Below, one piece after another: positions 14,856 to 15,417 of a DNA stretch of 15,417 bases. How positions within the stretch are numbered: position 1 is the first letter of the stretch; each line of letters begins with the position of its first letter. Source of the DNA: Ophiocordyceps camponoti-saundersi (nom. inval.). Taxonomy: Eukaryota > Ascomycota > Sordariomycetes > Hypocreales > Ophiocordycipitaceae. The stretch lies in the NCBI GenBank assembly GCA_003339415.1, contig PDHQ01000572.1, forward strand, positions 1-15,417, in the 5' to 3' direction. The notes beneath the pieces were generated by a model, which had not been told where the DNA came from, searched no databases, and was given only the letters and a program-made list of their open reading frames with translations. The position numbers were made by a program, and so were the translations under genes.

Positions 14856-15417
14856 TAGGTAAATGTATAAGAGTAGTAGAGCAGGGGTAGAGCTAGCGAA
14901 GCGAGGAATTTATTCCTATTTTCCTACTAGCGCCCCTGCGCAAGCTAGGGGTGCTTCGCAGGAAAATGCGCAGAGCAGGCAAGCTAGAAAATTCGTATTT
15001 TGTAAAAATCCTTGCTTTGCTAACAAATAGCTCTAGCTCCGCTTTTATTCCGACCAGCTGATTTTTCACACCCTCTGGGTGGCGCAAGCTAGTAGCGCCC
15101 CTTCGGGGCGTGAAAAATATGCAGGTCCTAGCATATTTTCATATTTTTATGAATTTTGCTTTTTTCCTGCGTTGTAGCATAGCTACAAAATTTGCTAAGA
15201 AAAATACGTTTTATATTGATCTCTGCTTCGCTGGGAATTTTCTAGCAAATTTTGTAGCATAGCTACAAAATAGCGCATAAAAATTCGAATTTTTTTTTTT
15301 TAAATTAATCAATATAAAACCTACTAGCTTGCGCCACCCAGAGGGTGTGAAAAATATGAAAATAAGCGCACAAAAATAGGAGCTAGCTTCGCAGTAGCTT
15401 CGCTACTGCAGCTTTAG
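14856..15417. repeat. post-cob spacer of palindromes with a 35-nt perfect inverted repeat
   Basis: No gene. Arms at 15061-15095 and 15321-15355 are perfect reverse complements (35 nt); the left arm begins ATTTTTCACACCCTCTGGGT. A second pair, GTTTTATATTGAT (15208-15220) and ATCAATATAAAAC (15308-15320), abuts the right arm. The stem CGCCCC-TTC-GGGGCG lies near 15096-15110. TTGTAGCATAGCTACAAAA palindromes occur at about 15173 and 15255. Similar CTAGC/GCTTCGC motifs fill 14880-14990. Confidence 0.9.

Noticed and set aside
14856..15417. tRNA genes in the stem-rich spacer
   Set aside because: Many stems, but no cloverleaf with D-, anticodon and T-arm spacing or TTCRA-type T-loop could be assembled.

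Overview
The window is fungal mitochondrial DNA, most likely from a filamentous ascomycete with a large, intron-rich mitogenome. The backbone is AT-rich and uses TGA for tryptophan. It carries the last two thirds of cob (apocytochrome b, complex III), split by at least four introns on the + strand. The identifiable exons are 1321-1454 (codons 53-96 by yeast numbering), 4117-4256 (codons 97-143) and 14126-14855 (codon 147 to the stop). The exon lengths match the yeast numbering exactly. Only codons 144-146 (normally Ala-Thr-Val) could not be placed with confidence.

Intron I1 (1-1320, 5' end outside the window) is a group I intron with a decayed LAGLIDADG gene. That gene is peppered with a 9-nt GC mini-element, GGCTTCGCC. 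Intron I2 (1455-4116) is a group II intron with two successive domain V/VI units. An intact LAGLIDADG frame lies between them and is in frame with the upstream cob exon if the first unit is used as 3' splice site. Intron I3 starts at 4257, right after codon 143. It has a LAGLIDADG gene interrupted by four hairpins and a group I core at about 11398-11545. Intron I4 has a group I core at about 11896-12615. It is followed by another LAGLIDADG frame (12725-14090) that has no ATG before its first motif and opens at a copy of the downstream splice junction.

Inserted inside I3, between its endonuclease gene and its core, is about 6 kb of different, GC-richer DNA (roughly 5160-11380). It contains two diverged GNAT N-acetyltransferase genes on the - strand (5772-6476 and 8087-8785). 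Each sits in a duplicated unit: a shared 3' flank, the gene, a TATA-like box with a pyrimidine-rich leader, an upstream array of TGACGTGT motifs, and a GC-rich repeat block. A third gene of unknown function (10429-10851, +) follows, also with a TATA-like box and a CA/CT-rich leader. All three frames use TGG for Trp and end in TAA or TAG, so they read the same in the nuclear and mitochondrial codes. The architecture resembles fungal nuclear genes carried into a mitochondrial intron. The mitochondrial-type GC mini-elements inside this DNA suggest that it has been resident for some time.

After cob, 14856-15417 is a spacer of palindromes with a perfect 35-nt inverted repeat. I see no tRNA or rRNA gene in the window.
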